Below, in pieces: positions 5,501 to 6,978 of a stretch of DNA of 6,978 nucleotides. The notes beneath the pieces are model-generated. The model was not told the origin of the DNA. It did no database searches and saw only the letters and a program-made list of their open reading frames with translations. The translations under genes and the position numbers were made by a program. The DNA comes from an uncultured bacterium (GTDB lineage Bacteria > Actinomycetota > Coriobacteriia > Coriobacteriales > Coriobacteriaceae), in contig CAJMRD010000096.1 in NCBI GenBank assembly GCA_905215725.1, forward strand, positions 1-6,978, in the 5' to 3' direction. Position 1 is the stretch's first letter; every line of letters begins with the position of its first letter.

Positions 5501-6967
5501 ATGGCGAACAACCATACCGCGGGCACTGCCGCCCGCACCTTCGCGCCCAGCGAGCTTTGCCAGCGTATGCTGGCCAAAACCAGCAAGGGCACCTGCGGTC
5601 CCTGCATCCTGTATCTTGAGGATGGGACCATTTTTTATGGACGTGCATGCGGCGCCGAGGGCACCGCGACCGGCGAGGTCTGCTTCAACACCTCGCTCGA
5701 GGGTTACTTTGAGGTCATGACCGACCCGAGTTATGCCGGCCAAATCGTAACCATGACCTATCCGCAGATCGGCAACTACGGTATCGACGAGACCGATGTC
5801 CAGTCGGCCTTCCCCGGCGACGCCGTGCGCCCTGCGAGCGCTCCGGCTATGCGCGGCATGATCGTTCGCGATATGTGCGCCACGCCTTCTAACTGGCGCT
5901 CGGCCGTCAGCGTGCCGGAGTACCTGCGCGCTCACGGCATCGTCGCTATCGAGGGTGTCGACACCCGCGCTCTGGTGCGCCATCTGCGCGACAATGGTTC
6001 CAAGATGGGCATTATCTCGACCGAGATTTTCGACGTCGACGAGCTTGCCGAGCGTCTGGCCGCAGCGCCCACGCTGGTAGGCGAGAACCTGGTCAAGACC
6101 GTGAGCTGCCCCGCGCCTCACGAGTTTGTGGCCGCCGATCTGCCTGCCACGCATGACTTTGCGCTTGCCCCTGCCGCTCCTGCCCGCCACAAAGTGGTCG
6201 CCTACGACTGCGGCGTCAAGTGCGGCATTCTGGAGGGCCTCGTCCGCGCTGGCTGCGACCTTACTGTCGTGCCGTGGGATACGCCCGCCCAGCAGGTACT
6301 CGACATGAATCCCGACGGCGTCTTTTTGTCCAATGGCCCCGGCGACCCCGACGCCGTGGTGGAGACCTACGAGCAGGTGCAGCAGCTGATCGGCAAGGTG
6401 CCGGTCTTTGGTATTTGTCTTGGTCACCAGATGATCAGCCTGGCCTGCGGCGCCCAGATGGAAAAGCTTAAGTTCGGTCACCGCGGCGGCAACCAGCCGG
6501 TCATGAACCTGGTAAGCCGTCGCGTGGAGATCACCGCGCAAAACCATGGCTTTGGCCTGCTGTTCCCCAGCTTGGGCAAGCTTGTCCCCGAGCTTTCCGG
6601 CGGCGAGACCGAGCATGCGGCCGATGGAGATCTGCGCGTCTGGGTGCGCCGCGGAATCGCGCCGGTCGTGATGAACGAGCGCTTTGGCCGCATTCGCCTG
6701 ACACATGTGAACCTCAACGACGGCACCGCCGAGGGCATCCAGCTGCTCGACGCCCCGTGCTTCTCGGTCCAGTACCACCCCGAGGCCTCGCCTGGCCCCA
6801 CCGATGCCCACTATCTCTTTACCGCCTTTACGCGACTCATGGACGGCGAGGAGAACTACCTGGACATCGACACCGCGAAGGACCGCCTTGCCGGCTGGAA
6901 CTTTGCCGATGTTGGTTCCGCCGTTCTACCGAACGGCGGACCAGTCGACGCTGCGCGGGCGCCCTGA
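5501..6967 (+). CDS. carA: Carbamoyl phosphate synthase small (glutaminase) subunit, enlarged
   Basis: CarA hydrolyses glutamine and passes ammonia to CarB, which makes carbamoyl phosphate for pyrimidines and arginine. The N-terminal CarA domain starts at LYLEDGT (about residues 37-43), with FNTSLEGYFEVMTDPSY and GVDTRALVRHLR following. The class I amidotransferase domain has FLSNGPGDPD, GICLGHQ with nucleophile C306, ITAQNHGF, and YHPEASPGP with H426 and E428, so the catalytic triad is intact. At 488 aa it is far longer than E. coli CarA (382 aa; C269, H353, E355). There are about 30 extra residues before the first strand, 36 extra between Cys and His (after QNHGF, covering roughly 352-390), and about 33 extra at the C-terminus. 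The last codons overlap a repeated hairpin element. Expression is probably controlled by PyrR at the leader hairpin. Confidence 0.97.
   Translation: MANNHTAGTAARTFAPSELCQRMLAKTSKGTCGPCILYLEDGTIFYGRACGAEGTATGEVCFNTSLEGYFEVMTDPSYAGQIVTMTYPQIGNYGIDETDVQSAFPGDAVRPASAPAMRGMIVRDMCATPSNWRSAVSVPEYLRAHGIVAIEGVDTRALVRHLRDNGSKMGIISTEIFDVDELAERLAAAPTLVGENLVKTVSCPAPHEFVAADLPATHDFALAPAAPARHKVVAYDCGVKCGILEGLVRAGCDLTVVPWDTPAQQVLDMNPDGVFLSNGPGDPDAVVETYEQVQQLIGKVPVFGICLGHQMISLACGAQMEKLKFGHRGGNQPVMNLVSRRVEITAQNHGFGLLFPSLGKLVPELSGGETEHAADGDLRVWVRRGIAPVVMNERFGRIRLTHVNLNDGTAEGIQLLDAPCFSVQYHPEASPGPTDAHYLFTAFTRLMDGEENYLDIDTAKDRLAGWNFADVGSAVLPNGGPVDAARAP
6914..6954 (+). repeat. TACC-loop hairpin repeat, copy 2, inside the carA 3' end
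   Basis: TCCGCCGTTC (6917-6926), loop TACC (6927-6930), GAACGGCGGA (6931-6940) form a perfect 10-bp stem. It extends by GG/CC (6914-6915 with 6941-6942) past one bulged T. AGTCGACGCTGC (6943-6954) follows directly, identical to the tail of copy 1. It is read through in the carA frame as codons 472-485, so it contributes part of the C-terminal tail. Confidence 0.75.
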
Positions 6968-6972
6968 TCGAC

Positions 6973-6978
6973 GTGCCG
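6973..6978 (+). CDS. Possible first two codons of carB (3' end outside window)
   Basis: Five bases after the carA stop, GTG CCG would encode Met-Pro, the usual first residues of the CarB large subunit, and carB commonly follows carA. There is no convincing Shine-Dalgarno sequence just upstream, and only two codons are visible. The start could equally lie beyond the window, so this is a weak call based on context. Confidence 0.25.

Noticed and set aside
5453..6811. A 452-codon minus-strand open frame opposite carA
   Set aside because: It is the complement of the CarA coding sequence, with low-complexity Ala/Gly/Val/His content. No independent evidence supports translation.

Overview
This is a GC-rich, densely coded bacterial segment with every gene on the + strand. 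Three things point to an actinobacterium of the Coriobacteriia, most probably Collinsella or a close relative: base composition, the style of the purine and pyrimidine enzymes, and a PyrR-type hairpin placed directly against a ribosome binding site. That assignment is an inference from sequence style, not a database result.

Layout, left to right: the C-terminal 48 codons of adenylosuccinate synthetase (purA, 1-147); a terminator-like hairpin (170-211); purD (266-1570, TTG start); a NUDIX hydrolase of the ADP-ribose pyrophosphatase type (1592-2287); a 247-bp intergenic stretch holding a perfect 12-bp hairpin and a long imperfect inverted repeat; a complete ABC exporter half-transporter (2535-4307); a single-pass membrane protein of unknown function (4327-5292); a strong intrinsic terminator (5299-5339); a 160-bp regulatory region; and carA (5501-6967). 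The window stops at what may be the first two codons of carB.

The genes fall into a purine block (purA, purD, then a nucleotide-sugar housekeeping hydrolase), a membrane block (exporter plus unknown membrane protein, probably cotranscribed and closed by the 5299 terminator), and the start of a pyrimidine/arginine block (carA). carA appears to have its own promoter (TACAAT at 5437-5442) and a short leader. That leader carries a PyrR-binding-loop match whose stem ends one base before the Shine-Dalgarno sequence, which suggests translational repression by PyrR.

The least expected signal is a repeat present twice. Each copy is a 12-bp hairpin with the loop TACC followed by the identical 12-mer AGTCGACGCTGC. 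One copy lies directly after the NUDIX stop codon (2288-2328). The other lies inside the last codons of carA (6914-6954). The two stems differ at four positions and all four changes are compensated, which suggests a selected hairpin. CarA itself is long (488 aa), with an N-terminal extension, a 36-residue excess between its catalytic Cys and His, and a C-terminal extension that is partly encoded by the second repeat copy. I found no phage, transposase, CRISPR, tRNA or rRNA, and no clear novel multi-gene system.
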